The notes beneath the pieces are model-generated. The model saw only the letters and a list, made by a program, of their open reading frames with translations, searched no databases and was not told where the DNA came from. Shown one piece after another: positions 1 through 7,241 of a stretch of DNA of 8,199 nucleotides. Location of the stretch: assembly GCA_031285695.1 (NCBI GenBank), contig JAITVR010000210.1, positions 1 to 8,199 on the forward strand. The letters are read 5' to 3'. This DNA is from Prevotellaceae bacterium. Lineage in GTDB: Bacteria; Bacteroidota; Bacteroidia; Bacteroidales; UBA932. How positions within the stretch are numbered: the stretch's first letter is position 1; every line of letters begins with the position of its first letter. A program made the translations under genes and the position numbers.

Positions 1-39
1 GTGTTTTTAGTTTGCCCAAAGATAGCAAAATTCTGTTTT

Positions 40-116
40 ATCCCCAACCGCGCCGAGATTGCACCACGTCATTGGCTTTGCTACGGTTGCGAGTCAAACT
101 CAACAATGACAGCGAC
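40..116. repeat. Possible degenerate interspersed repeat remnant
   Basis: This stretch contains GAGATTGC (55-62), CGTCATTGG (67-75) and CAATGACAGCGAC (104-116). These words resemble the ends of GTCATTG...GCAATCTC-type intergenic repeats, which share the CAATGACA core with the intact element at 7242-7322. The arms here no longer pair well, so it would be a decayed copy. The whole stretch from 1 to 130 holds no convincing gene. The assignment rests only on word similarity. Confidence 0.25.
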
Positions 117-130
117 GGTACAATTCTGAA

Positions 131-160
131 TAAAAAAAGTCAAGGTGTGAACCTTGACTT
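131..160 (-). terminator. Intrinsic terminator of the alcohol dehydrogenase gene
   Basis: A perfect 10-bp stem (AAGTCAAGGT at 137-146 with ACCTTGACTT at 151-160) closes a 4-nt loop. Read on the minus strand, the stem is followed directly by a run of T (the A run at 132-138). This is the classic Rho-independent layout. It lies about 43 nt past the stop codon of the minus-strand alcohol dehydrogenase (stop at 203-205), so it should end that transcript. On the plus strand the hairpin lacks a U tract. Confidence 0.85.
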
Positions 161-202
161 AACGGAAAAATCATTTCTTATTCGTGCACTCGTGGCGATT
201 TT

Positions 203-1348
203 CTAAAACAACTTTTTGTAAATTGCCTTTGCGTCCTCAAGCCTTACCTCCTTGGGGTTGTTCTTGAGCAGGCGCTGCACGGTTAGGGCATTTTCGGCAA
301 GCTTATCAAGCATTGCGGGGTCAACACCAAGGTCCGATAGCTTGGCCGGAATGCCGCAGTCGCGCACCAGTTGGCGCAAGGCTTCTACTCCTTTTTTGGC
401 AATATCCAAGTCCGAACCTGCGTTTTCAACGCCCATGGCAAGGGCAATGTCGGCGTGCTTTTTCACGTTGCTGTCCATGTTGAAGGCAAAGACTTCGGGC
501 AGCAAAATAGCGTTGGCCAAGCCGTGCGCAATGTGAAACTCGCCACCCAGCGGGTACGACAGCGCGTGCACCGCCGAAGTGTTTACCGGCCCTAAACCCA
601 AGCCGCCGTACAGGCTGCCAAGCGAAAGGCTGGTGCGCGCTTCGAGGTTTTTGCCATCTTTTACAGCAGTCAATAGGTTGCGGCTGATGAGGCGAATTCC
701 CTCCAGCACGTACATGTCAATGACGGGGTGCGCAAACTTGTTGGTGTACGCCTCCACGCAGTGGCACAGCGCATCGAGCCCTGTTTCGGCAGTAAATTTT
801 GGCGGAAGCCCAAGGGTAAGCGTGGGGTCAACGTAGGCGGCGTCGGGTACAAGGAAGGGGCTGACGATGCCCTTCTTCATGCTGTCGCTTTCGTCGAGCA
901 AAATAGCGTTGGGTGACACCTCGCTGCCGGTGCCCGAGGTGGTGGGAATGCAGGCCAGGTAAGCGTTTCGACTTTTTACAAAACCTGTACCAAACATGCC
1001 GCTAATGGGCTGCGGATTGTTGATTTTTGCGGCCACTAATTTCGCCAAATCCAACACGCTGCCGCCGCCAATGCCTACTACGCTATCGGCGTTGGCTTTT
1101 TCGGCAAGGGCCAAAATGTTTTCCAAATCGGTTACGGTAGGCTCGCGCTGAATGCTGTCAATAAGCATAATTTTTACGCCCTGCTGCCGCAGCTTATCGA
1201 GCGTTGCGCTAATGAGCGGCACAATGGGCGGCGCGGTAAGCACAACCAAACTTTTGTAGCCTGCCGCCAAAAAATCATCGGCAAATAAATCCAAGGCGCC
1301 TGCGCCAACGGATAATTTTTTGGGCTGAAGAAGAGAAATTAATCGCAT
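203..1348 (-). CDS. Iron-containing (group III) alcohol dehydrogenase
   Basis: This 381-residue protein has the normal length of Fe-ADH family enzymes, which interconvert alcohols and aldehydes or ketones with NAD(P)H in the cytoplasm. The N-terminal dinucleotide-binding half carries GIGGGSVLDLAK (92-103) and the CIPTTSGTGSEVSP segment (133-146). The C-terminal helical half supplies the metal ligands: Asp192 and His196 in GLDALCH, His261, and His275 in AHGLANA. Their spacing resembles that of lactaldehyde reductase (FucO), so the metal site looks intact. The C-terminal NPKEVRLEDAKAIYKKLF tail is also typical of the family. No signal peptide is present. The start at 1348 gives the usual MRLISLLQPKK opening; the upstream leader is A/T-rich without a clear Shine-Dalgarno. 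The gene is GC-rich (about 67% in one 60-base line counted by hand) and ends in a strong terminator, so it is probably monocistronic. The substrate cannot be told from sequence; lactaldehyde, butanol, 4-hydroxybutyrate and 1,3-propanediol relatives share this fold. Confidence 0.93.
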   Translation of the reverse strand: MRLISLLQPKKLSVGAGALDLFADDFLAAGYKSLVVLTAPPIVPLISATLDKLRQQGVKIMLIDSIQREPTVTDLENILALAEKANADSVVGIGGGSVLDLAKLVAAKINNPQPISGMFGTGFVKSRNAYLACIPTTSGTGSEVSPNAILLDESDSMKKGIVSPFLVPDAAYVDPTLTLGLPPKFTAETGLDALCHCVEAYTNKFAHPVIDMYVLEGIRLISRNLLTAVKDGKNLEARTSLSLGSLYGGLGLGPVNTSAVHALSYPLGGEFHIAHGLANAILLPEVFAFNMDSNVKKHADIALAMGVENAGSDLDIAKKGVEALRQLVRDCGIPAKLSDLGVDPAMLDKLAENALTVQRLLKNNPKEVRLEDAKAIYKKLF

Positions 1349-1372
1349 AAAAAGAATTTACAAATAATGAAG

Positions 1373-1412
1373 TACAATTTACAATTTTACCCCCAACCCC
1401 CTAAAGTGGGCT
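1373..1412. repeat. Tandem TACAATT units and C-rich interspersed repeat
   Basis: TACAATT occurs twice in tandem (1373-1379, 1380-1386), and the related word AATTTACAA appears at 1355-1363 and 1376-1384. It is followed by a C-rich block (1390-1412, CCCCCAACCCCCTAAAG then TGGGCT). I recall this word as frequent between genes in Bacteroidota. On the minus strand the block lies between the lipoprotein gene and the alcohol dehydrogenase start, so it forms part of the latter's leader region. A clear promoter for the dehydrogenase was not found here. Confidence 0.5.
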
Positions 1413-1438
1413 ATAACGCACTACGAACTCTGACCGTT

Positions 1439-1476
1439 GTCATTCTGAGCGAAGCGTAGCGGAGTCGAAGAATCTC
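1439..1476. repeat. Interspersed repeat, GTCATTCTGAGCGAAG type
   Basis: The 38-bp segment begins GTCATTCTGAGCGAAGCG and ends GTCGAAGAATCTC. This word pair recurs in non-coding DNA of many Bacteroidota and other environmental bacteria, usually as one arm of a longer palindromic element. Here only one arm is evident, ending 8 bp from the stop codon of the minus-strand lipoprotein gene. Recognition is from memory of the word, not from copies inside this window. Confidence 0.5.
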
Positions 1477-1484
1477 GTGCTATT

Positions 1485-2267
1485 TTATCGTCCTTTTTGA
1501 TTGGGAATATTAGTCATATCAAAAGACTTTTGTTTTGACGGCAACGCCAAAGGAATGGCAAACTTTGTAGTTCTTGGATAAATCACGATAGCGTACTTCC
1601 ACCAAACGTTTGTGGCTTTCATAATATCCTCTGACCTGTACAGCCTATCAAGCCCCATGAATCTGCCATCTTCATATCTTTTATCGATTGACCACGGGTC
1701 GTACACTTCAAAAAGGGTGTTATTTCCAACCTTTTTATACCCTTTGACAATAATAAAATGACCACTTTCAGGATTTTCCGTACTATAAAATTTATCGATA
1801 GCCCACTGCTCTCCTTTTGTTTCCTTTCGAACATAGTACATGTCCAAACACAAAATAGCAATATTACCTAAATCCAACTCTGCAAGTAAATCTTCCTCCT
1901 GATTAAATTCTATTACCCTGCCACGTGCATGATATAAGTTCAAATAGTTAACAATATCTGTTGTGTGCCACCAACCACCGTCCAACGGATAGGTGTTGCG
2001 GGCATCCTCTGTCGTTCTATTAAAAAATGGGAGTTCCCACTTCAACGCCATAGTAACAGAGGCAGGACCACAATTAACGTTCCAGTGCGTACCTGTATAG
2101 TATTGGTCGATGTACCAATTATAATCTACATTGTTGGCAACTGAAACATCTATGTTCGTGCCCATCCCATAGACCTTATACCACGTCAACAATTCCTCTG
2201 AATCTTTCTTGCATGATGAAAATACAAGAAGCAGAGCAAATATTAGCAAGTTATGAATTCTGCGCAT
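1485..2267 (-). CDS. C39-like papain-fold cysteine peptidase lipoprotein
   Basis: This 260-residue protein begins with a lipoprotein signal: a basic start, a hydrophobic stretch (7-16) and the lipobox FSSC with the lipidated Cys19. The following KKDSEE is acidic enough that surface export, as described for Bacteroidota lipoproteins, is possible. The mature part matches C39-type (C39_2) papain-like domains. It has NVNCGPASVTMAL with candidate nucleophile Cys66, SGHFIIVKGY with His170, and FEVYDPWS with Asp190, giving a plausible Cys-His-Asp triad in the right order. Gln55 could serve the oxyanion hole. Such domains cleave peptides or, as orphan secreted forms, have unknown targets; there is no ABC transporter here, so bacteriocin-leader processing is not supported. 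The start lies 18 bp after the stop of the upstream BNR-fold gene, which suggests co-transcription. The gene is AT-rich (30% and 42% GC in two hand-counted 60-base lines, against 62% and 70% in one line of each upstream gene), hinting at separate origin. Fold is fairly sure; activity is inferred. Confidence 0.8.
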   Translation of the reverse strand: MRRIHNLLIFALLLVFSSCKKDSEELLTWYKVYGMGTNIDVSVANNVDYNWYIDQYYTGTHWNVNCGPASVTMALKWELPFFNRTTEDARNTYPLDGGWWHTTDIVNYLNLYHARGRVIEFNQEEDLLAELDLGNIAILCLDMYYVRKETKGEQWAIDKFYSTENPESGHFIIVKGYKKVGNNTLFEVYDPWSIDKRYEDGRFMGLDRLYRSEDIMKATNVWWKYAIVIYPRTTKFAIPLALPSKQKSFDMTNIPNQKGR

Positions 2268-2285
2268 GAGATTAGGTCAACATAG

Positions 2286-4124
2286 CTATTCTACCTTCAA
2301 AGATTTTACTGCAAAGGCTGCTTCTTTTTCGGCTACGCCGGCAAGGGGCATGTCGCCGCTGCCGTCTTCCTCCTGCGTATCGATGGTGGGCAGGTAGCGG
2401 CGGTCGCCGGTGCGGAACATAATGCGCTCAACGCTTTCAACGGGCATCATGCACCACTGTCCTTTCCACTCCTTGCCGTTAATGGTAATGTCGTAGCGGC
2501 GCGCATCGGTGTCAAGGTCAATGCTGATGTTGTAGTCGGTGTTGGGCTCGTACTTTTGCAGGTTGCTAAAGCGCGCGCGGGGCTTGTGCTTCAGCGTGCC
2601 GTCAGCATCAAACACCAGGCGAATGCAGGTGGCTCCCTTGGCATCTTGCAGCTCTACGTGCAAAAGTCCGTCAGCATTCTGCGCGGGGGTAACGGTAAAG
2701 TTGAGCTTCACTTTTTTGTTGGCTGCAAATACGCGCTCCACCTTGGCGTAGTCGTACCTGTCCTTGTCGCGCAGCACGAGCGCCTTTTCGCCGGTGCTGC
2801 CTTTCTCCACCTTCACAGGCGACCACAGCGGGCTGTAAATGTTCCAAAACTTCAACTCCTCGCCGTCCTTCATTTGAGCAAAAACATCGTTTACCGCGCC
2901 GGTAACTTTTCCGGTAACGGGAACAGGCACCGAGGCCACCCAAATATCCTCCTTGTTCATGCTGTAGGTAAGCCACATTTTGCCGTCGGCAGGCTTGCCA
3001 TTGCCCTCCGCAATGCCACGAATGTACTGCGGGCCGTAGCTCTTGTATGCGCCCTCGTAGCGGCGGGTAGAAATTTCGTTGTGCACGGTAAGCAGGTTAT
3101 CGAAGGTTAAGCCATCGTTGCCGGTCATTACCGCAAGCGGCCAGCGGTACAGCGAGGGGTTATACACCATGGCGTAGCGATTGTCCGAAGTTTTTTGTCC
3201 CCAAACTTTAGCATTCCACGTTACCACGTTGGTGGCAAGCTTGAGCTCGCTCCATGTTTTACCTTCATCAGAAGTAATGCCGTAGCGCGAGTGCTTGCAC
3301 ACGCCAAGCGCACGACCATCGGGCAGGTGGTAAATGCTCCATGCCTTGTTGTCGCCGCCCTTGAGGCTAATGATGGGGTCGTTGGCGTTGGCTTCCTCCA
3401 CCCACTGCTGGGTCATCAACTTATCGGCCAGCAGCTCCTTGCAGGCTGCAACAAAAACTTTATCCTTGCTTTTGGTGTAGAGCGGGTAGCGGGTATTTTT
3501 TTCGTTCCAACCTTGGTTGTAGTGAATGAAGAAAATATCGCCCAGCGTGCCGTCGGCCTTTTGCTCGCGCACCACGCGGCCAATGCCATTTTCGTCAAAA
3601 GGCTTGTCCTTGCCGGTGGGGCACACGCCGTAGAAGCCAAGCATAAGCAGGCGGTTGCTTTTACTTACGTAAAAGCCCATGCGCTGGTGCATGATGGCGT
3701 TGGTAATGTATTCGGTTTTTTTATCCACATTGTACGTTGTGCCGGCAGGAACTTCGTACTGCGGAAAAATTACCTGCGCGCGGCTCCACGTGTAGCCGTC
3801 GGGCGAGGTGGCGAGCAGCGTTTGCCCGGGCTGACCGTGCTCGTTCACGGGGTTGCTGAGGTAGCTCACGTAAAATTTTCCGTTCCAGTACGCAATCATC
3901 GAGGCGTGGTTGTAGGTCCAGCCGTAGCCATCGGCCAGCTCGGGGAATTGGCGGTTGGCGCGCATTACCTGAATGTTGTGCACGCCCACCACCGGCGACA
4001 GCTGTCCGTGGTGGTAGTCAGGGTTGCTTTGCTGCTTGCCTATGTAGCGCAGCTCGCTGTTTTGCGCAAGCGCAGAAAATGAAAGTGCGCAAAGCGCGGC
4101 GATGAAAAAGAGTTTTGTTTTCAT
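2286..4124 (-). CDS. Secreted BNR/sialidase-fold glycosidase-like protein
   Basis: This 612-residue protein has a Sec signal peptide (about 1-20, cleavage after ALA). It continues as a beta-propeller of the BNR/sialidase type over roughly residues 35-400. Asp-box motifs are visible at TSPDGYTWS (106-114) and TSDEGKTWS (284-292), with a weaker one at TGNDGLTF (334-341). Residues about 425-612 look like a C-terminal beta-sandwich (LamG-like) with alternating strands such as YNISIDLDT and YDITINGKEW. The stretch GWTYNHASMIAYWNGKFYVSYL (68-89) resembles the N-terminal blade of exo-acting propeller enzymes such as the GH145-type rhamnosidases, in which a histidine near this point is catalytic; His73 would be the equivalent, but this is inference. 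It is not a clear GH33 sialidase, because the arginine triad could not be assigned. It follows the GH2 gene by 85 bp, most of it hairpin, and likely works with it in the periplasm or at the surface on a shared glycan. The start gives a well-formed signal peptide; no strong Shine-Dalgarno is seen. Confidence 0.75.
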   Translation of the reverse strand: MKTKLFFIAALCALSFSALAQNSELRYIGKQQSNPDYHHGQLSPVVGVHNIQVMRANRQFPELADGYGWTYNHASMIAYWNGKFYVSYLSNPVNEHGQPGQTLLATSPDGYTWSRAQVIFPQYEVPAGTTYNVDKKTEYITNAIMHQRMGFYVSKSNRLLMLGFYGVCPTGKDKPFDENGIGRVVREQKADGTLGDIFFIHYNQGWNEKNTRYPLYTKSKDKVFVAACKELLADKLMTQQWVEEANANDPIISLKGGDNKAWSIYHLPDGRALGVCKHSRYGITSDEGKTWSELKLATNVVTWNAKVWGQKTSDNRYAMVYNPSLYRWPLAVMTGNDGLTFDNLLTVHNEISTRRYEGAYKSYGPQYIRGIAEGNGKPADGKMWLTYSMNKEDIWVASVPVPVTGKVTGAVNDVFAQMKDGEELKFWNIYSPLWSPVKVEKGSTGEKALVLRDKDRYDYAKVERVFAANKKVKLNFTVTPAQNADGLLHVELQDAKGATCIRLVFDADGTLKHKPRARFSNLQKYEPNTDYNISIDLDTDARRYDITINGKEWKGQWCMMPVESVERIMFRTGDRRYLPTIDTQEEDGSGDMPLAGVAEKEAAFAVKSLKVE

Positions 4125-4138
4125 GATGTAATATTTAA

Positions 4139-4206
4139 TTTCAAGTTTCAGATTCCAAATTTCAAATTAGTGGTTAAATCTGAAATTTGAAATTTGGAAT
4201 CTGAAA
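4139..4206. repeat. Intra-operon hairpin of inverted 7-nt units
   Basis: A 23-bp perfect inverted repeat (4146-4168 with 4184-4206) encloses a 15-nt loop in the gap between the GH2 gene and the BNR-fold gene. The right arm is four heptamers in a row: TCTGAAA, TTTGAAA, TTTGGAA, TCTGAAA (4179-4206). The left arm is four in the opposite sense: TTTCAAG, TTTCAGA, TTCCAAA, TTTCAAA (4139-4166). It starts three bases past the GH2 stop codon (4210-4212) as transcribed. In RNA the stem could attenuate read-through or protect the GH2 message 3' end; a U tract of terminator quality is absent. Confidence 0.85.
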
Positions 4207-4209
4207 TTA

Positions 4210-7071
4210 CTATTTTGCCTTAAACTTTAAATGCACCACGCCGCTGCGCACGCCGCTTACGCGCTGCGCCTGCGATGAGGGGCCTACAAGGTCGGTGGTG
4301 TTTACCTTATTGCGCACGGCGGGAATAACGTCGAGCACGGCCAAGCCCGTTTGCGGAATGGTGTACAGCTGCGCATCGCGACCATCGCGCGGGGTATATA
4401 CGCCGAGGAAGTTGCCGGTAAGCTCGTTGCCCATGGTAATGGTGCCCTCGCTGGTTTCAAAGGCCACCCAACGCCAGTCGTTGTAGTAACCCTTGAACTC
4501 GGGGTACACAAAGCTTTCGCTCGGAATGGGGTCGTTGTAATCGTTTTTCCACACATCAAGAGTGGTGCCGTGCAGGCGGTTTTGCCACACGCGGTACGGA
4601 CCCTTGGCCAGCATGCGCATAGATTTCATTTGCGGCTCGGGGTAGTCAAACTTTACGCCCATAAGCTCCACCACGCCATCGTACTCGTACTCGTACTCAA
4701 TGCGAATATTGCCATCGGGTGAAATGCGCCACAGCACATTTTGCAGCGCGCCAAAGTAGGTAACTTCCACCAGCGCATCGTTGCCCTCGCTGCGAACGTT
4801 GAAGGCGGTAACCTTGCTGTCGGCCTTTACCTCGTTGTAAATGCGGCTCACGCCCTTGGGAACATTTTCGCCCACCCAGCCGTCGAGCGAGCGGTCGGCG
4901 CGGCGTGCGGCAATAAACTTCATGCCGCTAATGGAAAAGGTTTTTCCCCTTTGCTTAAGCGCTGTCAATTCGCCCGAAGTTTTATTGAAAGTCAGCTCCA
5001 AGTCGGCAGCGTTGATGGTAACGTTATCCTTGCTGCTGCGCTGCTTCACAGGCCTATCCTTGGCGCCGGCAGCCTTGGGTTGAGGAAGGTAAGCGTTGAA
5101 AAAGTCGGTTGGTTTTTTCCACGAGTACGACCAAGTCCACAGGCTTTCGCCGTTGGGATTTTTTACGGTAACGTACAGCACATCGGCCTCGCGCCAGGTA
5201 TCGGGCAGCATTATTTTCAGCTCGCCCTCGGCATGCGGAAGCACGTTGGGGCCGGTAATTTCGCCCTCGGCAACGGTCTTGTGCCCCACGCGCAGCTGCT
5301 CAGGGCGGGGGAAGCTAGCCAACTCCCAGGCAAATTTGCACTGGTTGAGGTTGGTAAAGTCGTAGCGGTTTTCGACCTGAAGCACGCCGTTAAAGCGGTC
5401 GTTGATTTCCTTGTTCATGATTTGCACAGGGCACCACACCTCGCGAATGGTGTTGAAGCTGCCTTCCTTTTCGTGGTGCGGACCTACAATGCCATCGGCG
5501 CCGTGGTCGGCATCGTGGTCAATGCGGCCGCCCTGGTCGGCGCGTACCACGCCCTCATCGGCGTACACCCACAGGAAGCCGCCGGCGCTGCGCGGGTGCT
5601 GGCGCATCATTTCCCAGTAGTCGTACAGGCCTGCGCCATGGCCGCCATCGTACAGCCCGTGCAGGAATTCGGTAGGCATGTAAATGTAGTCGCCGCGTAG
5701 GTATTCCTGCGTTTCGCCGTAGGAGCGGTAGTGCATGCTTTCGATGCCGCTAAGGTACTGCTGGGGGTGAATTACGGGGCGCTTTTGAATATCCCACTTG
5801 TGAAATTCGCCGTCGAGGTTGGTGTTCCAGCCGCCCTCGTTGCCGTTGTCCCACATAATGATGCTGGGGTGGTTAAGGTCGCGGGTAATGAGCTCGCCTA
5901 CCAGCTTTTTTCCTACGCCATCATCGTACTTGCCGTGCCAGCCGCCCAGCTCGTTTAGCACAAAAAGACCCAGCTCATCACAGGCATCAAGAAATTCGGG
6001 GTCGGGCGGGTAGTGCGACATGCGCACGGCATTCATGTTCATTTCCCTCATCAGCTTCACATCATCGTAGTTCAGCTTGCGGTTGAGCGTGCGGCCGGTT
6101 TCGGGCCAAAAACTGTGGCGGTTTACGCCGCGCATCAGCACGCGCTGACCGTTGATATAAACGCCATCGCGCTCGCGCACTTCAATGGTGCGAAAGCCAA
6201 AGCGCTCGCCCACGATGTGGCGCACGTTGTCGCCTTCCTTAAGGGTAAATTTTACTTTGTAAAGGTTAGGAGTTTCGGCCGTCCACAGCTTGGGGTTATC
6301 AAGCTTGGTGGTAAGGGTTACCTTATCGCCGCCTTTGGGCACCTCTACCTGTAGGGGCGAACCTACGGGCGAGCCTGCCGTGTCGGTAATTTGCGCGGTC
6401 ATGCTAAAGCCTTTTTCCAGGGCGTTGCCCAAAAATACATCGGCGGTAAAATTGCCGTCGGCCTTGGCATCAATAGCTACGCGGTCGATAAACTGTGCCG
6501 GCAGCACCTGCAAGAATACGGGGCGGAATATGCCGCCAAAGTTCCAGTAGTCGCCGCGGCGCTCGGCCAGGTTCACGCTTTCATTTTCCGACTCCTTGCT
6601 CACGTTTACCTCAAGCAGGTTGTCTTGCCCTACGCGCACCATGCCGGTAATATCGTACATAAAACGGTAAAAGCCGCCCTGGTGCACGGGGCCTGCCTTT
6701 TGCCCGTTTACGCGCACCACGGCATCGGTCATTACGCCGTCAAACACTATGCGAATGCGCCTGCCCAGCCACTCGGCGGGCATATCGAACTTAAGCTTGT
6801 ACTGCCCCTGCTCTTTGGTAATGCCGGGCGCGGTTTTTTTGGCGTAAAAGTTTACGCCGTAGGTGTAGCCGCCAAAGCCCTGCTGCTCCCAGCACGAGGG
6901 CACCTTGATGGTGGTCCACACGCCGCTGTTGCGCCCTTCGGTGCAAAAGAACTCCCAGTCCACCGCATCATCGTAGCCCTTTCCCGAGAGGTACTTTACC
7001 TCGGTGGTATTGGCCTGCGCCCCTGCATAGCTGAGCAGCAACAGACCAAGCATAAGTACTAACTTTTTCAT
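4210..7071 (-). CDS. Secreted GH2 glycoside hydrolase (beta-galactosidase-like)
   Basis: This 953-residue exo-glycosidase of family GH2 has a signal peptide (1-20, cleavage after AQA). Domains in order: a sugar-binding jelly roll (about 25-190, including VPSCWEQQGFGGYTYG and YWNFGGIFRPV), an Ig-like domain (about 195-297), and a TIM barrel (about 298-590). A further beta-rich region follows, with LELTFNKTSGELTALKQRGK (691-710) resembling the start of the LacZ small-chain domain. The barrel has GVNRHSFWPETGR, the acid/base motif MWDNGNEGGWN with Glu412, and a probable nucleophile Glu468 in MPTEFLHG. GGFLWVYADEG (498-507) and ADGIVGPHHEKEGSF (525-539) are conserved barrel segments. The family removes non-reducing beta-linked sugars (galactose, glucuronate, mannose) from oligosaccharides; the specificity is not readable here, but the LacZ-type tail favours a galactosidase-like enzyme. 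It is the first gene of a probable three-gene minus-strand operon, with its own promoter and an unusually good Shine-Dalgarno. All catalytic elements look intact. Confidence 0.92.
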   Translation of the reverse strand: MKKLVLMLGLLLLSYAGAQANTTEVKYLSGKGYDDAVDWEFFCTEGRNSGVWTTIKVPSCWEQQGFGGYTYGVNFYAKKTAPGITKEQGQYKLKFDMPAEWLGRRIRIVFDGVMTDAVVRVNGQKAGPVHQGGFYRFMYDITGMVRVGQDNLLEVNVSKESENESVNLAERRGDYWNFGGIFRPVFLQVLPAQFIDRVAIDAKADGNFTADVFLGNALEKGFSMTAQITDTAGSPVGSPLQVEVPKGGDKVTLTTKLDNPKLWTAETPNLYKVKFTLKEGDNVRHIVGERFGFRTIEVRERDGVYINGQRVLMRGVNRHSFWPETGRTLNRKLNYDDVKLMREMNMNAVRMSHYPPDPEFLDACDELGLFVLNELGGWHGKYDDGVGKKLVGELITRDLNHPSIIMWDNGNEGGWNTNLDGEFHKWDIQKRPVIHPQQYLSGIESMHYRSYGETQEYLRGDYIYMPTEFLHGLYDGGHGAGLYDYWEMMRQHPRSAGGFLWVYADEGVVRADQGGRIDHDADHGADGIVGPHHEKEGSFNTIREVWCPVQIMNKEINDRFNGVLQVENRYDFTNLNQCKFAWELASFPRPEQLRVGHKTVAEGEITGPNVLPHAEGELKIMLPDTWREADVLYVTVKNPNGESLWTWSYSWKKPTDFFNAYLPQPKAAGAKDRPVKQRSSKDNVTINAADLELTFNKTSGELTALKQRGKTFSISGMKFIAARRADRSLDGWVGENVPKGVSRIYNEVKADSKVTAFNVRSEGNDALVEVTYFGALQNVLWRISPDGNIRIEYEYEYDGVVELMGVKFDYPEPQMKSMRMLAKGPYRVWQNRLHGTTLDVWKNDYNDPIPSESFVYPEFKGYYNDWRWVAFETSEGTITMGNELTGNFLGVYTPRDGRDAQLYTIPQTGLAVLDVIPAVRNKVNTTDLVGPSSQAQRVSGVRSGVVHLKFKAK

Positions 7072-7078
7072 GTCAAAT

Positions 7079-7086
7079 CTCCTTCT
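7079..7086 (-). promoter_or_regulatory. Strong Shine-Dalgarno for the GH2 gene
   Basis: Read on the minus strand, AGAAGGAG lies 7 nt before the ATG at 7071. This is a near-ideal ribosome binding site. It stands out because the other genes here have A/T-rich leaders without one, and it fixes the GH2 start. Confidence 0.8.
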
Positions 7087-7114
7087 TTTTTATGATTATT
7101 TTATTACAAGCCTG

Positions 7115-7146
7115 CAAATATATGATTTTTTTGCAGAGAATACAAT
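7115..7146 (-). promoter_or_regulatory. Bacteroidota-type promoter of the GH2 operon
   Basis: On the minus strand TATATTTG (7115-7122) is an exact match to the TAnnTTTG -7 box of the Bacteroidota primary sigma factor. It is preceded after 20 nt by ATTG (7143-7146), one mismatch from the TTTG -33 box. The 20-nt spacing falls in the known range, and the A-rich spacer is typical. Transcription would start a few bases below 7115, giving a 5' leader of roughly 35-40 nt that contains the Shine-Dalgarno. No operator was recognised. Confidence 0.65.
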
Positions 7147-7241
7147 AGTAACGGGCAATGGGGATAATTCCGTATTTTTTTTAATACTTCCGCTGCTAAA
7201 ATTGAGGGAGATTTATCCCGCTTAGGTTGCGGGCTGTTATG

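Noticed and set aside
12..206. 64-codon plus-strand open frame
   Set aside because: It runs through the repeat remnant, across the terminator hairpin and into the end of the dehydrogenase gene, and has no recognisable domain or ribosome binding site.
3195..4082. 295-codon plus-strand open frame antisense to the BNR-fold gene
   Set aside because: Its low-complexity V/A/H/G-rich translation is typical of the reverse strand of a GC-rich gene; no domain, signal or start context supports it.
4741..5700. 319-codon plus-strand open frame antisense to the GH2 gene
   Set aside because: It lies wholly inside the TIM-barrel coding region of an intact GH2 enzyme and shows the same antisense composition; no independent evidence.
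6391..7062. 223-codon plus-strand open frame antisense to the GH2 N-terminus
   Set aside because: Antisense shadow of the signal peptide and sugar-binding domain, with no ribosome binding site or recognisable motif.
7172..7187. Small A/T palindrome GTATT...AATAC as a terminator
   Set aside because: Only a 5-bp stem around a T run, with no gene ending nearby; more likely part of the A/T-rich region upstream of the GH2 promoter.
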